Shown: positions 14,419-28,201, numbered from the stretch's first letter. The stretch: 64,000 bases of DNA from Lycocorax pyrrhopterus obiensis (GCA_014706295.1 JACSVZ010000009.1:35628768-35692767); one strand, 5' to 3'. The notes: a model not told the origin generated them from the letters alone. Made by a program: numbers and translations.

Positions 14419-14496
14419 GTCTAGATGTTGATGGAATATACAGAGTTAGCGGCAATCTGGCAACAATACAGAAGTTACGATTTGTTGTCAATCAGG
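14419..14496 (+). CDS. ARHGAP15: ARHGAP15 internal exon, RhoGAP domain with arginine finger
   Basis: Internal coding exon of a Rac-directed GTPase-activating protein, which speeds GTP hydrolysis by Rac and acts at the membrane and cytosol, mainly in blood cells (family knowledge). The acceptor is a pyrimidine run ending in CAG at 14416-14418 and the donor is GTAAGT from 14497. The first two bases (GT) complete a split Gly codon. The frame then reads LDVDGIYRVSGNLATIQKL and on to RFVVNQ, leaving one base (G) for the next exon. The motif GIYRVSG holds the catalytic arginine finger, Arg codon AGA at 14442-14444. The ending VVNQ followed by EEKLNL in the next exon matches ARHGAP15; my memory of the paralogue ARHGAP12 has a different residue set here (VNHDEKLDL). 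Length is 78 bp, intact, with no frameshift. The earlier exons (start codon, PH domain) lie upstream of this window. The assignment rests on recognising the protein, not on a database search. Confidence 0.93.
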
Positions 14497-14589
14497 GTAA
14501 GTGATTCCTCCACCCTGGTAATGTTTTGTTTAGTACTTAACTGTCTCAGATGACAGTATTTCAGAATCTGCTGTACATTAGTGGCATAG

Positions 14590-14975
14590 AATGATGAGCC
14601 CTGTTTTGGAAAAGAGAGGAAAGGCAAGGCAGAAAGATATTGCACAGAGGGAAATGTCAGCTAGGAGAGAGGAAAAAGAGCAGAGTAAGCAGAGGAAAAT
14701 AGTAGTTAAACTTGAGATGAGAAACAAACAACAAACAAATCTAAAAATACGGGAGGAAATGGAGACACGAAATAAGGTGGCAAAAAGCAAAGCATATGTA
14801 GAAACCAAGGAATCAAAGTGAGGGGGAAAGAAAAAGATTAAAAGGAAAAATAGCAGATTGTTTGGATGTTGAAAGTTAAACAAAACCAAAAGTAGAACAG
14901 GGATCCAAAGGAAACCAGCAAAAGAGAACAAGGTGCTGAAAAGAACTTAAAAGGAAGTACTAAAAGTGGAGTATT
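14590..14975. repeat. Purine-rich stretch directly after the splice donor
   Basis: Nearly 400 bp with strong A and G excess on the + strand, starting about 95 bp after the donor of the 78-bp exon. Both strands show long open frames here (76 Lys/Glu/Arg-rich codons on the + strand and 117 hydrophobic codons on the minus strand). That is what purine bias produces and is not evidence of a gene. Purine-rich intronic sequence next to an exon can bind SR proteins, but no specific function is shown. Confidence 0.6.
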
Positions 14976-17900
14976 GGCTCTGCCAAAGTCAGTGGAAGAT
15001 TTACCACTGATTTTGAAAACACGAAGATTTGACCCCAGAAAATGAAAGACGAAAGATTAATATTTTGGGGACCTGCTAACCAGAATTAGAACCATTGTAT
15101 ATGTATTTACTGAATATATTTCCACAGATTCTGTGTATAATTAACATATTTCCACAAATACAATAGCACACTTTTCACTGATGTGGCCTAAAGAAATCTA
15201 ACACTGATCAGTAGATCCTGTTACAGGTGTGGAAGCTGATATTGGGAACTCATAAGGATGAATGACAAATACATTCATCTCTAAATACTTTACTACTCTT
15301 ACCAAAGACTAACTCTCCCCACACTTAAAAGCTTAGCAAATATCGTTGATGATAGTGAACTCTTGATACTACTTAAAAGGAAAATAAAATCAAGTGTCTC
15401 AGAAAGTAGGGAAAATACCAAATCTTAAATTGCATTAAAGACTTTATACGCTTTCGAACGAAGCAAGTGTAAATGTGAATCTGCTGCAACATTTTGTCCT
15501 ACTTTTTATGATCTTTTTATAAGTTACCTGGAGACTATTACCAGAACTGCTAAATATTGTGTATTCTGTGTGGAGGTGATAGCTGCTGCAGAACAACTTC
15601 CTCAATTAGCTTGGTACTATACATAAACTAAGACTTTTGACTCAAATATTCTCATGAAATTGAGAGATAGGAGAGATGTAAAAATATTCCCGCCTTCAAG
15701 CCTCCATTTACATCTCTAGGGAAAGTTTCAGGGGATCAGTAGGTGTTTGCCACCTCCTCAGCTGCTCCAGATCAGTCTTGTCTTCAGCTGAAACTGGAGG
15801 GTGAACTCTGGTTTATGAGGAATCAGTATTTATGCCAGCAAGACTGAATAAATCATCATTTACCGATCAGCCTCACGGTTTTGATTCATTACCTAGGATC
15901 TCTTAAATTTATAGTTGTTGGGTATTTGTGTGTCGATAATGAAGCCTGCCTTGGCTTTCAGATGACTGTAAGCTGTATTTTGTTTGGAGACACACAGGCA
16001 AAAATGGGATTTTCTATCCTTCTTCACTGCCCGGGCTCTTTGCTCAGGAAAAAACTGTGCCATAAAAATAATGGTCCTGTCTATCATGTCTTGTGGCATC
16101 CAAAGGTTAACATACTTGAGGTTAACATTACTGCTCAAGTTTTCACCTAAAACAGATGGGCTGATACTGTAAAGCTAGACAGAAGTCTAAGCTGGCTTTT
16201 TGCAGCAGAGAGGGACCAGACACCTCTTTCTTCTGGTTTATACTACTGTGAAAAATGAAAATATAACGGTGGAGTTAATAGTACATTAAAGCCACTCTGG
16301 CACCGGCTACTTAAGGAATGTGCAAAAAGATCTGCCTACTGAGTGACCAAAGGAAATTCAAAGAAAACTAATGCCCCTGGAGAGCTGTCATCATCTTATC
16401 AGTTATGATAATCACTGTTTCTTATGTTAGTCTTTATTGATACAACGAGGGCACTCATGCATCATGATGGAGTGGATTTTTGATGGGCAGTGATAATATC
16501 TATCCAAACTCCCTTTGCACATGCTTTAAAATCCTGTCTGTAAAAAATTTCTATCCAGGTCTGTACTTAGGTTTTCCTCAGGTAAATGCATGCAGAAATG
16601 CTAAAGTTCAGCTCCTGTAAACCCTAATGCCACTTAGCAGTCCCCAGGAGTGACCCCAACACCACGTGAGGGAAATGGGAGAGCTGAGCATTGCAGCCCC
16701 CGAAGAATAATCCAGTAATTGTTAATCATAACATTCAAGAAGGAACACAGACACAAAGGATAGCCAGCCACTGTTTCAATTGTTTAAATAACACCCTTTT
16801 CCTGTGCTAAGTAGGAACCTGCAGGCAGGAAAGAGCCCACTGAGTCATGGTGTACCTGGAAAATTCTGCGAGGAGATGGGGGAAACAGGATTTATTTATT
16901 TATTGTGTGCTTGGGAGGGCATTCTCCGCCCAATGTGTCCCAGAGCCTCGTGTTTCCTGTCAATCAGGTGCAGCAGTTTCAGATGGCTTCATGAAGGAAA
17001 AAGTTACTAGGAGCACTACTGTGTGCTCCCAACGTGCTTTTTTCCCAGCCTCGGAGCTCTGCAGTGGGATGATGGTTAATAACTCACTCTCCACACATTC
17101 TTATCCCTCAGAAGTTATTGTGACCTCCTCGGGTCAGTCCCTGCACCTTCATTTTTCGGTAGTTAGCAGTGGGAAAGGAGTATTTGTACATATGATTTTG
17201 CCATAGCGACTTTTTTATTTTTTTAATTTAGTTAAAGTTTAATTTAATTATAAATGCAAACAAATGTTCTGACAAAGCCTATTTGCATTGCAGAGATTGA
17301 CTGCAATCAGTTCTTCTACAGGCCAAATACTCATTGGGCTCTTTCTTCCTGCTTGCTTTGCCATTGTGTTACACCTACATTTAGAGGATATAAATAATAT
17401 GTATCGCATCGAAAATTAAAGATCATAGAAGGCACTCTAGGCTGGCTGCCATATCAAAGTATTTTTTATTAGAATAACCATTAATTAGAATATAGCAAAG
17501 CTTTATTTGGCTCCTTTTCCTATGCTGTTAATGTCATCTGCAGCATTAAAAATTAAATGAGAGAACTGAAAGGAAAAGAAACTAACAGTTGACAGCTTTA
17601 TCATTAAAGAAGAAATAAGAACGGTAAAAATATAAAAAGACTCTTGAAATTCTAGATTTTTAAGGATGAAGAAGGGTTTGCAATTTAAGAAAACCAGCCT
17701 GGTATCTTTTTAAATTCTCTGAATATACTTTGTATTTCATTCTCATTTCTTGAGGTAGGCAGCTCCTGAAGAGGGTTTTGGCCTTGCCAACATGAGCAGC
17801 AGCAGAACAAACTACCTTATTTACTTTATCCCTCTCACAGAGTTTTCTTTTTCTATAAAAGTCTATTGATATCACACCTTTTTTGCTTCTGTGCAACAGG

Positions 17901-18732
17901 ATTATCTTTTATCTATGATTTATTTTCCCATTAAGAGCTGAAGAGATCAGTTGATCATAAGAGGACTGGGCTATAACATCTCTCAGCACTTTCGAAACTC
18001 TAAGTCATCATTTTTCAAATCACTGAATCAAGGCAGTAGAAGCTGCTTGTACCAAACTGACATCAGGAAATTCGTACTTTTCTTGGTCTATAAGCACTGA
18101 AAAATTTGGGGTTAGAAACTAAGCTACCAGGCAGTGGATATTTTTGGCTGAGAACCTACAGTAAAGGCTTCTGTAATAGCTGGAGACATTAGGCAGAGAT
18201 ATCTATTCCTCTTATGATTTCCATATTATTGGTTAAGTCTAAAAGTTGAAATGTTAAAAAAATACAAACAAGAAACCCGAATAGAAATAGACAAGGTACT
18301 TGGAGGAGTTCTGCTCCTTTAAGCAAGGATTTCTAAGCAAGGTCTAGTAAGTTAAATCCTTTACATGTATTTGTAAGGATATTCTTTTAATTCACACCTG
18401 TAGGAAAAGGGATAAAACAACGTTTATGAGTCTGTTAAGCCATGTAAATTGTGCTGGCAGTTCCAGGGTATGAGGTGCTACTGAAAAGATCCCTTGTTCT
18501 GGCCAAAAGCCCCAGGGAGGGGTTGACATGAGCCCGAGGTGGGGCTGCTCAGAGTCATGAAAGCACCACTATATGAGCCTGAGCACAGGGGAGAGGAGCT
18601 TTTCAACAACAAAACACGGCAGCACTGGGGCACAAAGTGCCTGAGAAGAAAAACACGAAAAAGGGAAGACCTTTCATCCATCACGGTGTTTGTTAGTAAG
18701 AGTGACTTTTTCTGCTTTGGTTGAGGCCATTA

Positions 18733-18860
18733 TAAAATCCCAGAATGGTTGGATGGGAAGAGACCTTAGAACTCATCTCTTTCCAACCCCTTGCCACAGG
18801 GAGGGAGTCCTTTAGCTAGGCCAGGTTGCTCTAAGCTCCATCCAACCTGTGTACAGGGCG
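18733..18860 (-). mobile_element. CR1 LINE, truncated 3' tail (antisense)
   Basis: The + strand shows CCCAGAATGGTTGGATGGG, AGAGACCTTAGAACTCATCT, CCAACCCCTTGCCA, GGCCAGGTTGCTCTAAGC and TCCATCCAACCTG, the reverse complement of the end of avian CR1 with about 10-15 % visible differences. Only about 130 bp is preserved. It is older than the copy at 6.5 kb judging by divergence. Confidence 0.85.
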
Positions 18861-20756
18861 TGTGACACACACGGATGTGATGGGCTGAGGACCTTCTTTG
18901 TGCTAAGCCAGGTTTCTTGTCCTGCTTCCACACACTTCTCCCTTCAATCCTCAGTTAGCTCCATGCTGAAACCAGGGATACCTGGGTGAGGAACTGGAAC
19001 CTGCTTTTTTTGTGTCTCCTGTGCTAGTCTGGTCTATAGCTGGAAAGGCATTCGCTTTCTATGGCTGTCAATCGTGCAATTATCATGAGTCCTAAATTAA
19101 CTCAAAAAAAATATGGAGCTATAAAGAGTTCATAGCACATTGCTGAAACACTAGGATTCTATCCCAATGCATGCATGTTCAGGGAAACTAACCATAGAAA
19201 TACAGATTTCAATACTTATTGGTTCATTCAGCAAGTGTTGGTTCATGCATAATACAAGAGAGTTCCTAATTGTCTTCATATCCAAAGCTTTGTTTGCAAA
19301 ATGCTGGGTGTTTGCTGTGCAGATGACCTTTGCATCCTGTTATTTCATTTGGAATACCTTGTGTGTTAACTGCAAAGCACCACAGACTGTCCAAAGGTCA
19401 ATGACTACATTTTTACAGCTCTGTTACTCTGCTTATGTACCAAAGCAGGGGCAAATATAGGAATTTTTACCAAGGCTAAATATTATGTTATTGCAGAGAG
19501 GTGCGTTTCTTGTGGACAGCCAAAGATATCCAAATACTCCTAGTCTGAGGCGAAAAAAAGTTAATTTAATCTTACTCTTCCATTACCTCACAGTAACAAA
19601 AAACCCATTTGAGCAAAAAAAAGATTAAAATATTTCTGTTGTTTCTTCTATGACAACATAGCAGGATATGATTCAGCTTAAGGAAAAAAATTAAAGGTAA
19701 AGTTTGAACCAGAAATACGTGAACTGATTGTGAATATTTATTAACTAAATAATTTAATAATAAAGAAAATGCCTACTTGATTAATTGTTACAGAGTAAAA
19801 ATTACAATAAAACTGTCTTGATCAGTGCTTTGCAGAAGCACCATTACTGTCTGTGCAGTTGTTTAACAAGGATTTAATTGGAAAGATAAGTGAATGCACA
19901 TTTAAAAGTATTGTTAATTTGCTTTATAATCACCCCATCCTTCACAGTATTGACAGCACCAGGCACAAACCCCTTTCTCTTTTACAAGTATTATTTTCCA
20001 TATGTGCACAATAAATTCTGAAGCAGTAATTGGAAATTTTATGGATTTCAACATACCTAGTGTTTTGAGTTTATAGGTGCCATATCCCTTCTCTAAAGGT
20101 TGTTTGTAGGTGGCATTTTAGGTAAAATCGCTGCTTTTTTATTACCCATAGGCTTTTTTGGAGGTTGTGGTGTGGTAGTTTGTTGGATTTTTGGGTTTGC
20201 TTTTCTCATTTTGTTTTGCTTTCTTTCCTAAGAAATATGTAATTCCAATTTACTTTTCTGTTCCATTTGAAATATCAACAAAATCGTCGCTTCGACATTA
20301 TTTTTGATTTAATAAACAACAGCCGTCAAAAACAGTAATCTTCAATATGTTTATATTCCATCTGCACTTATATTTATTGTTCTAAAATGGCTCAGATTAA
20401 TCTAATTGACAAGTAAGAGCCCAGACCATATGAGCAGCTAAGGATGATACCTTTAACCAGCAGGATTCTTCAACCTAACTGACATGTTCTTTATCAATGA
20501 ATCAGGAGAGAAGAGGAACAAATATTGAGATTCTTTTTAATTTTATTTTTTTTTAATATTGCTGATTCTATGAGCTTGCTGGGACCATATGTCTGTGTGA
20601 GCTGGGCTATCAGGAACCGGAGTGGTTTCCCAGCTGGCTCTGCCTCAGCGGGCACAGCCCGTGGAGCTGACACGAGACTGGAGCTGCCTTTGAAACAGAG
20701 CCTCCAGGTCAACACAAATGGGCTGGGTGGTTATGAAGGAAGCATTTAGCAGGGGG

Positions 20757-20946
20757 AGAAAAGAGGGAGGAGGGAGCTGGGTGAAAGAAAGAAAGAGAAG
20801 CGTCTTCTTTTCACAGCTTTATTTCTTTAAAATAAGAAAAAAAAGGGGGGGGTAAAAAAAAACAAGAACGATAAAAAAGAAAATAAAAAACCCCACCCAA
20901 ACCAACACAACAACAAAAAATCCCACCCCAAACCAACAAAACCTCC
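20757..20946. repeat. Low-complexity purine-rich then A/C-rich tract
   Basis: A purine run with GAAA repeats (20757-20800), then AAAAAAAAGGGGGGGGTAAAA and A/C-rich sequence with CCCACC and AACAAC motifs up to about 20946. No coding or element structure was seen. It is prone to polymerase slippage and mapping problems. Confidence 0.85.
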
Positions 20947-23463
20947 CATTCAAAAATGCCCAGATCTTTCCATTGACCCATTTCAAAGGCAAGCAGGGGC
21001 TCTGGCCCTGCCCCTAACAAAGGCTCCGTGGGCACAGGAGTGCAGGTTCTCTCTCAGCTGCCAACTCCCAGAGAGCACCTACAAACGTGGAGGTCCAAGA
21101 GGATTGTCATGGGCTGTATTCTGAAATTGCAGCGTGGATCACTGGATAAAAGGAGGGAAATAAAGAGGGATGGTTCTCTCTTGCAGTGGCTTTCCTTTTT
21201 GTTTGTCGGCCCCTAATTTCTTGTGTGCATACCTTGATCAGATTTCCCTTTATATCTGGCCGTCTCACACATTTTTAGATGTTTTAGGTTATTGATTGTA
21301 TTTTTCAAGCATATGAGAGTATCCCTAAAAACCCATGAATGTGCCTTGGTCAGGATTTAACCTTAGAGCCACCCTCCAGCCTTGGTGACGTTCCCTGTGT
21401 GATCAAGCACAGCCCAGGCAGCAAAGTCTTCCTCACGTCTGCCAGCAGCTATTCATGTGACCAGTCTCGCTGAGAAACTAGTAAGAGTGATCCAAAGTTC
21501 ACGATGGAAATATCAGGCTCAAACTGGGTTACTTGCTAGCTGAGAACCAAAATGTCTTGAAAGTCTTGAGTCAAAAATAGTTTTTTTCTTTCTTTTTCAC
21601 ACTTCCCAGGCAAGCACAGAAAATAAAATGGACTGAAGCAATTTTCAAAAATAATTATAAAACAGCTTGCTTCTGGGTTACGACCCGCATATGCCAAGCT
21701 GTAGCCAAGAATTTCATTTTTTTTAATTTTTTTTTTCCAAGCTTTAAAACTCTGACAACAGAATACTTTAATTGAGCCCACAGTAGTTGGTGAATCAATT
21801 AATATGGGCGTGTTACTCATGTGGGTTCTTCTTTCCCTCTGTGTCTGTTTTAAGCTACAGAAAATTTATTATTATTATTCAAAGGAAAGTGTGTTTTCCA
21901 TATCTTCCCCTTCTCTTTCCAGAGGGGAAGGGGGGAAGCTGTGGTACTTCCAAAAGTGATTTGTAAATATAAGTCAGGTGACAAAATCTAATGGAAATAT
22001 TAATTTTTGCAATGAATGCTTCAAATTATTTTGTAAATAACGTACAATAAAAATGGATAGAGATTGAACGTTAAGGTATTTCCAATACAACTATTTTGTG
22101 TTCAGTGTGAAGAAAAAAAGCAGACAGAAAAATACTCAGAATTCTAAGTCTTAGTTGCCCAATCTGTAGCTCTGTAAAATTTCTCTTACGAGTGGCATTG
22201 TCATGTTTTTCTTTTCATGTGCTGAATAAGTCAGTGGAATGGGGCAGCAGAGGCAGCAGGCTGGGTTAGTGCGGTCAGCCACAAACATACCATGGATTTT
22301 ATGGCATGTATTGTATGATGGAGCATTTAAAACATGCCTTTTATTCCTTTTCTACCCGCAGCACCATTTGCGTTACAATAGCGTCTTGCTTAGTAACACT
22401 TGGAGAAGTTGAAGAGCTTCCTGATAACCCCTCAAGGAGCGTTATTTAGTCGCTGAGAAGGACGGGAGGTTTGCACGCTGCACTGAGGGGTTGCCTCTCC
22501 TCTTTTTGGGGGATGCTCATCGTTGTCATGGGTGACTCTTTGTTTGGGTTTGTTCTGGTAGTGACGCTACGGGAAATGCCATTCCACAGAGCTCCAAATA
22601 AGCAAGAGAAGGAAATAAATTATTGAGTCGTTTGGTAAAAGTATTAACAGGACAGCTTTCTACCTGTGATTTTTAGGATGATGGGATTGGTTTCCTGAAC
22701 GTGGGATTGCCAGGCTCATTTACAGATAAACTGAACCCCGTATCAAAGGTATTTTGCATGGGATATTTGTGCTTTGAGGAGACGGCTATCCTGGAGAACT
22801 AATCTGCACAGCTCCTACTTATAGTTGGTCATGCTCAACGTCTTATAAGACCGTGATGTGGCCTAATATTTGGGGTGGTTTCCTCTCCTGTGGTAAATAT
22901 ATGTGGTTTGTGTGTAAAAGTAGCTGACAAATACAAGCTTGCAATGGGCCTGCAACAAAAAGGGTGAGGTTATATATGACTGTACACTGCATAACATTCT
23001 GCAGGGTGCCATGGGATGAGAAGTTGCTGCACCAGGGAATTTGGCTTTATCATGGTATTTGTGGTGTTCTCTGTGTTGAGAACTGGGGAAACCATAAAAG
23101 CTGCTGTAGGGGCAGCTGTTGTGGGTAGCAAACGATTTTTTGGTTGGAGGAGATTTTGGTAATGCATGTAGGTGTTGAACTCCATCGGTTAAGTGTGGTT
23201 GGAGCCGAACCGGAAAACACTCAAATGTGAAAAATCTGGCGGGGGGGGAAAAAGGAAAAGGAGAAAATATAAATTCTAACTTTTGTGATAATTGGAAACT
23301 TTTACGAGGAAAGTTGTGTTCTTATATAGATTGTCTTATTTTGCTTACGTATTTCCTAGAAATACATTACTGCTGAAAATATAACACTGTTATTAAGAAA
23401 TTTTCAAGTTGCTCATAGCACCCTTTTTTATGGATTTAATATTCCTGCATTTTTTTCCTCCTA

Positions 23464-23480
23464 TTTTTTTTTTTTTTTTT
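23464..23480. repeat. T homopolymer (17 T)
   Basis: An uninterrupted T17 run followed by GGTGTATGTGTGT. No recognisable element is attached to it. Confidence 0.95.
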
Positions 23481-25012
23481 GGTGTATGTGTGTTATTGTG
23501 TAAAAATTCAGTGGAATTGCTTGCATGAGCAAGAAATCAGAGTCCTGGAAAGCATCTTCCCTTAATACATTCTTGGGGCATTTTGGTGTTGATTCAGTTA
23601 CTTAATCACTGTTATTTAGTGCCGCTTGAGAGTATGCTGAGTGTCAGAGTGACTCTCAGAAGGCTGTTGGGTCTCCAGGAGACTTGTGCTCTTGGAGATT
23701 GAGTACTAGAAGCTGGGTGAGGTGTCTTAAAGCATTTAAGAAGCATTAGATGCCTGTATTTAGGGAAATAATTAATTGTACTTGACTACACCATTGGCTT
23801 ATTCACTTTAAAAAAATAAAATCCCATCATATGTAAGTGCATAAGGATATTGCATAGATATTTGGTGGGAAAGCCTTTTCGTAAAAAGGAGCTTTAAGAA
23901 ATAGTGATATAGAAAAGTGCCACAAACTGCTGTCCTGAAGTAACACATGCTATATATGCAAATGTAAAGAGAGCAACATTGCTTTCACCTTCTCTTCCAA
24001 GCCCTAATTTACGCTTTAGATTTATTATTTTGGGGATTATTAAACATATTAATTTAAACACTTGGAGAGGTAGTCACACTGTATTTAATTTCAAAGTTGT
24101 GCATGATACCAGAGTCCTAAAAGTGAGAATGCAGCACAGCTCTCACTTGGGTTTTCAGCTCTCATCCGAATGTTAACACCATTCAGCCTGTACCACGCCT
24201 GTTGTCAGTACAAGTAACAGGGATTGTTCAGATCTCTCGAGATCAAAGGTCCCATTTCCCAACTCTACTGTAACAATCCGAGCCTAATCAAAGCCCTTCA
24301 CATGGACAAACACCTCGGGGTGAGTCGGGAGAGTGATGCCTTTTGAAATCATCCTATGAATCCATGGCTCTAATTTCAACACATTGTCTCTTCTTTGTGT
24401 AATTACTATTATTATTTATACAACGTAGCACGGTCAAATTTTGAAATAATCTGGATATGGAGAGCTGAACATAGTGGAATGACCATTTATAAAATGACCA
24501 TTTTATACTATTTTTTCCCTTCTACTTCAGAGTCAGTGTCCAGTTGTGCTAGTTTATATTCTTTTTCTGTGTCCTTGTTGCACACTTTTTCCCCTATTAC
24601 CAGCTGACATAACGTGGGAGACTTGGCTCATCCACGGCTTGCACCCTGGGCTGACACTGGGACACATATGGGTAGGAGATATTTCGGGGTGACAGTAGCC
24701 TGGGGTTAGGTTATGCCAAAATCCTGACATAAACCTCAGCAGAATCTAAGTATGGCATTCGTCACCTCTCCCTGCTAAATAAAGGTGATAATAAAAGGCA
24801 TCTTTAACCTGAATTTTGCAGGTTTGCAATGATGTTACCAGAATTTGCCATAGTTGTGTTCATCACACTTTTAAATCCCATGATTTATAAAGACTGGATT
24901 GGGTAGGCTATTATAAAGTGGAGAGAAAAAAAATTCTCTTGCAAGAGAATAAGATGGAGTGCTTTGCTGGATCTGGACTTCTTGTAGTACACCAGAGTGA
25001 TCTCCTTTTTTT

Positions 25013-25070
25013 GCTTTCTTTTTTACTTTTTTCTTTTTTTCTCCTTTTTCTTTTTTTTTTTTCCTTTTCC
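25013..25070. repeat. Pyrimidine tract
   Basis: About 58 bases, almost all T with scattered C, ending in CCTTTTCCCGG. It could act as a polypyrimidine tract, but no AG followed by a credible exon is seen after it. Confidence 0.9.
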
Positions 25071-26699
25071 CGGTGTAATCAGATAATTAAAAAACAAACA
25101 GGGATTTCAAAACACATTCCCACCAACCAACATTATGTGCTTATGATGCAGAAGATTGAGAATGACTTAATTAAGTAGATAGCAGCAGTGAAGAGAAGAT
25201 GGATGGGAGGAGGAGGAGATTATTTGCTCTTGGTGGAACTTCCTTTGGCTGGCGTCGGGTGCCTTTCTAGAGACAGCTCTTTGATGGAAAAGGAACATCC
25301 AGGAGGAAAATGGCAAGAAGATTATATCACTGCGGAGCTGAAAGCTGTTCCTTGCTGTGAGAAAAGTTAGCTGCTTGCTCAGTGTTTTGTTCAAGGATAA
25401 TGTTGACATCAGCTGAGGAGACGGGATAACGAGTTTCAAATAAAGAGGAAACCAGTACACAACATCTGAATAAATTTAGGTGGAGCTGCATGATGCCAGA
25501 TTCGAGATCTGTATGGGTGGGGTGGGATGGAATTGATCCTATCTAGAAAACAAGGTACACTTGGGAGGGGAAAGTGGAGTTGTAAAGCTGTGAGGACATC
25601 TGGGCTGAAGGGTGATAACAAAAAGACACCCAGCCAGCTAAAAGAGCAAAACCCAGGGCTTCTGGTGTCATCAGCTGAATTTGAGGAAAGAAACTTTTGT
25701 TCTTCTGTGCTTAGTGCTTTGCATATATGAAGATGCAACAGCAACTTAGAGATACGTATTTTTCAATCAGACCCACATGATAAAGCATCCAAACATAATG
25801 CAAATAATTGCAAACTGATGTATCCAGCATTTTTTTTTTTAAAAAAAGAATAAATAATTTAGCTTTACACATGGGCAATCCTTGCTAAAAATTGCAAATC
25901 AGAAGTCTTCTGTTTGAATGTATTTTATTTTGTTAATGGATTCGCTCATATGAAAGGCATCTAATTGTATAATGTATTATTAGTCATTTTCTTTGGCATG
26001 CTATTAACTTTAAATAATTCTAATATTTAACATTTTATAACATGCACAACAAAGTTCTATCTCCAGCAGAGGGAAAAAACATCCATTAATAATAAAATTT
26101 TCATAGCTCTTTCTACTGTGTATGTTGTGATACATTTTTGAGCAGAAACATTGAAAATTGAAGTGTAAAGCAACAAAGCCTGTTAGCATTTAAAGAATAT
26201 ACGTGGTAGTATGCCGTGGTCCTGTAAATACAAGGGCTGGGATATAATTCAGTACAATTAAGTTATTTTAAGATTGAGTCAGATATAAAGTGTGATAGGA
26301 TATAACTAAGTGCATCTACTCAATGTCTGCTCAGCGATGGCTGGGCTGGAGTGGATAAAATGGTGATTAATGCCCGCTAATGGAAGTGATCTCCACCACA
26401 AGTTGTGAGCACTGGGGTTGTGGCTGGCTACGAAAACCACACACAGCAACACTGATAATCTCCAGTAAATCCCCAAGTTTTCCTGTGCTGGAAATAAGAT
26501 GACAGGTCACATTAGAAATTTTCTCCTTATGGTGTATTTATTTTTTTTTTCCCTTTTGTTTTAGTAGGTCAGATCTTGTTCCCGTGTGTTGTGGAAGTAT
26601 TATGGGAATGAGCAGTGTCTAAGCTGCTTAACAAATGCACACTTTCCCCACACCAATCTGTTTTCTGGGGACAGCCAGGCTAGTGCTGTACAGCATCCT

Positions 26700-26945
26700 C
26701 TCGGTTGGGTGCTATTAATGTTAATAAAATGCACTTAGCACTTAACATCTCGGGATCTCAAAAGAGCTTGCAAAGCAGCATCATTATCTTTACATTATGG
26801 GTACGGAAAATGAAGGATAGGGAGAGTAAAAGATTTGCCCAAGTTTCCATGGTAAATCAGTGACAGAGCCAGGAGCAGAGCCAAAATCTGCTGATTTATA
26901 GTCAGTCTCCTATGTAGTGTGCCGTGCCATTTCACCAAACTCCAT
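26700..26945 (-). mobile_element. MIR-type SINE (amniote), antisense
   Basis: The + strand follows the antisense text of the amniote MIR family from end to end: AACATCTCGGGATCTCAAAA, AGAGCTTGCAAAG, ATTATCTTTACATTATGGGT, GGAAAATGAAGGATAGGGAG, AGATTTGCCCAAG, GTAAATCAGTGACAGAGCCA and CTGATTTATAGTCAGTCTCC. It is diverged but collinear over roughly 240 bp. MIRs are ancient, so this insertion should be shared with other birds and possibly reptiles. Confidence 0.78.
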
Positions 26946-27414
26946 TTGCCAAGTCCCTACTGTGTACAGAGACTGCGGATAAGGCTGCAGTCACCCTCTG
27001 AAATGTGGATTTGGGGCTCTGGATAATGCAAAGCCAAATTAGGTCTTCAAATGCGGGTCTCCCCTGTGATGCTTCTCCAAGTGCAGTGCCACCTGTGCCA
27101 CAGACAGCAGGGCAAAGATGCATGAATAATTGAAATTCCTTTGTGCTGGGGCTGCAGAGTAAAGGGACCCAGTCCTTGAGGACCCCCAGGTATGTTTTAC
27201 ATGGGAATGAGGTCCTGGTTTGCATTCCTGTGGTTGCAGGGATGTGTTGCCACGCACCGTGTTTGGCATGACTAAGCCTCATGGAGCTGTGTGCATTTTG
27301 TGAGTATTTTGCAGTCAGTTTTGGAAATGACTCCATCCAGATAATATATGAGCAGATATGTATGTTGAAGGGCTTGTGCTAACATCTCTGTGAGATACCA
27401 AAATATTGCTAGCT

Positions 27415-27515
27415 ATGTTTGGTAAGTAGGAAAACGAGGAGCTGAGTAACATGCCTGCAGAAGTTTGTGATGATTCAGGGATGCAAACCGAGTCTCCTTG
27501 TTTCAAACCCTCAAG
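27415..27515 (-). mobile_element. Possible MIR-type SINE remnant
   Basis: A weaker resemblance to the antisense MIR core: AAGTAGGAAAACGAGGAGCT, GAGTAACATGCCTGCAGAAG, and AACCGAGTCTCCTTGTTTC followed by CAAGCCCTAGCCC. The order of blocks agrees with a MIR tail but identity is low. It lies 470 bp from the better MIR at 26.7 kb. Confidence 0.42.
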
Positions 27516-28201
27516 CCCTAGCCCCAGGGTCACCCTCCTTTTCACCTCCCTTAGGAGGCACAATGTGGATCAAAAGCTGAAAAGAACCAGCTGTCTTCCT
27601 GCCAGCCTGGATCACAGGAATGAGCAGGCAGCCAAGGGATGGGTTTGGTCATTGTGCTCAGCCCTCGTAGGTGAGAATCCTTCTTCCAGTAGTGGAACAG
27701 CCCCACAATTCCCCCTCACACTTTTATGCCTCTGTTTACAGTAATTGTATCTGTTGTAAATTATAATGTCAGGGGTTCATTTCTTCAGTGTGTTTGCATG
27801 TGTACCTGTGTTTGAAGGGATTGCCCTCGAAGAGCAGAGGTGTGCAGTAAACAAGGGAACAAGGAATTATTAATGCTAGAGGAAGAGGAAAATGCAATCC
27901 CAGCTCTCTGATCGCCTTCCTGGGATTCCTGCAGGGACACATCCTGCTTGCTGAGAAGCTCTGGCTGAGATGGAGTCCTCTAATTTTCAGATTAAACATA
28001 ATCCCAGGCACTGAGTTACCTACAAGGGGGTCTTTTCCCTCTGCTGAGCCCCCGTGCTGGCCTGCACTGGTCAGTCCTACCCACACTACAGGCAAGCATT
28101 TAGCCTTCACTTTCCTTCTTCCTGCTGGCTCACTGCTTTTATCCACCTCTGATCCACTGTGGCCAAGTCTGAATCTACTGGGGTGCTTCCTGCAGTTACC
28201 A

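Noticed and set aside
14578..14931. 117-codon hydrophobic frame on the minus strand and 76-codon charged frame on the + strand
   Set aside because: Both follow from the purine bias of the + strand (Lys/Glu/Arg on one side, Phe/Leu/Ser on the other).
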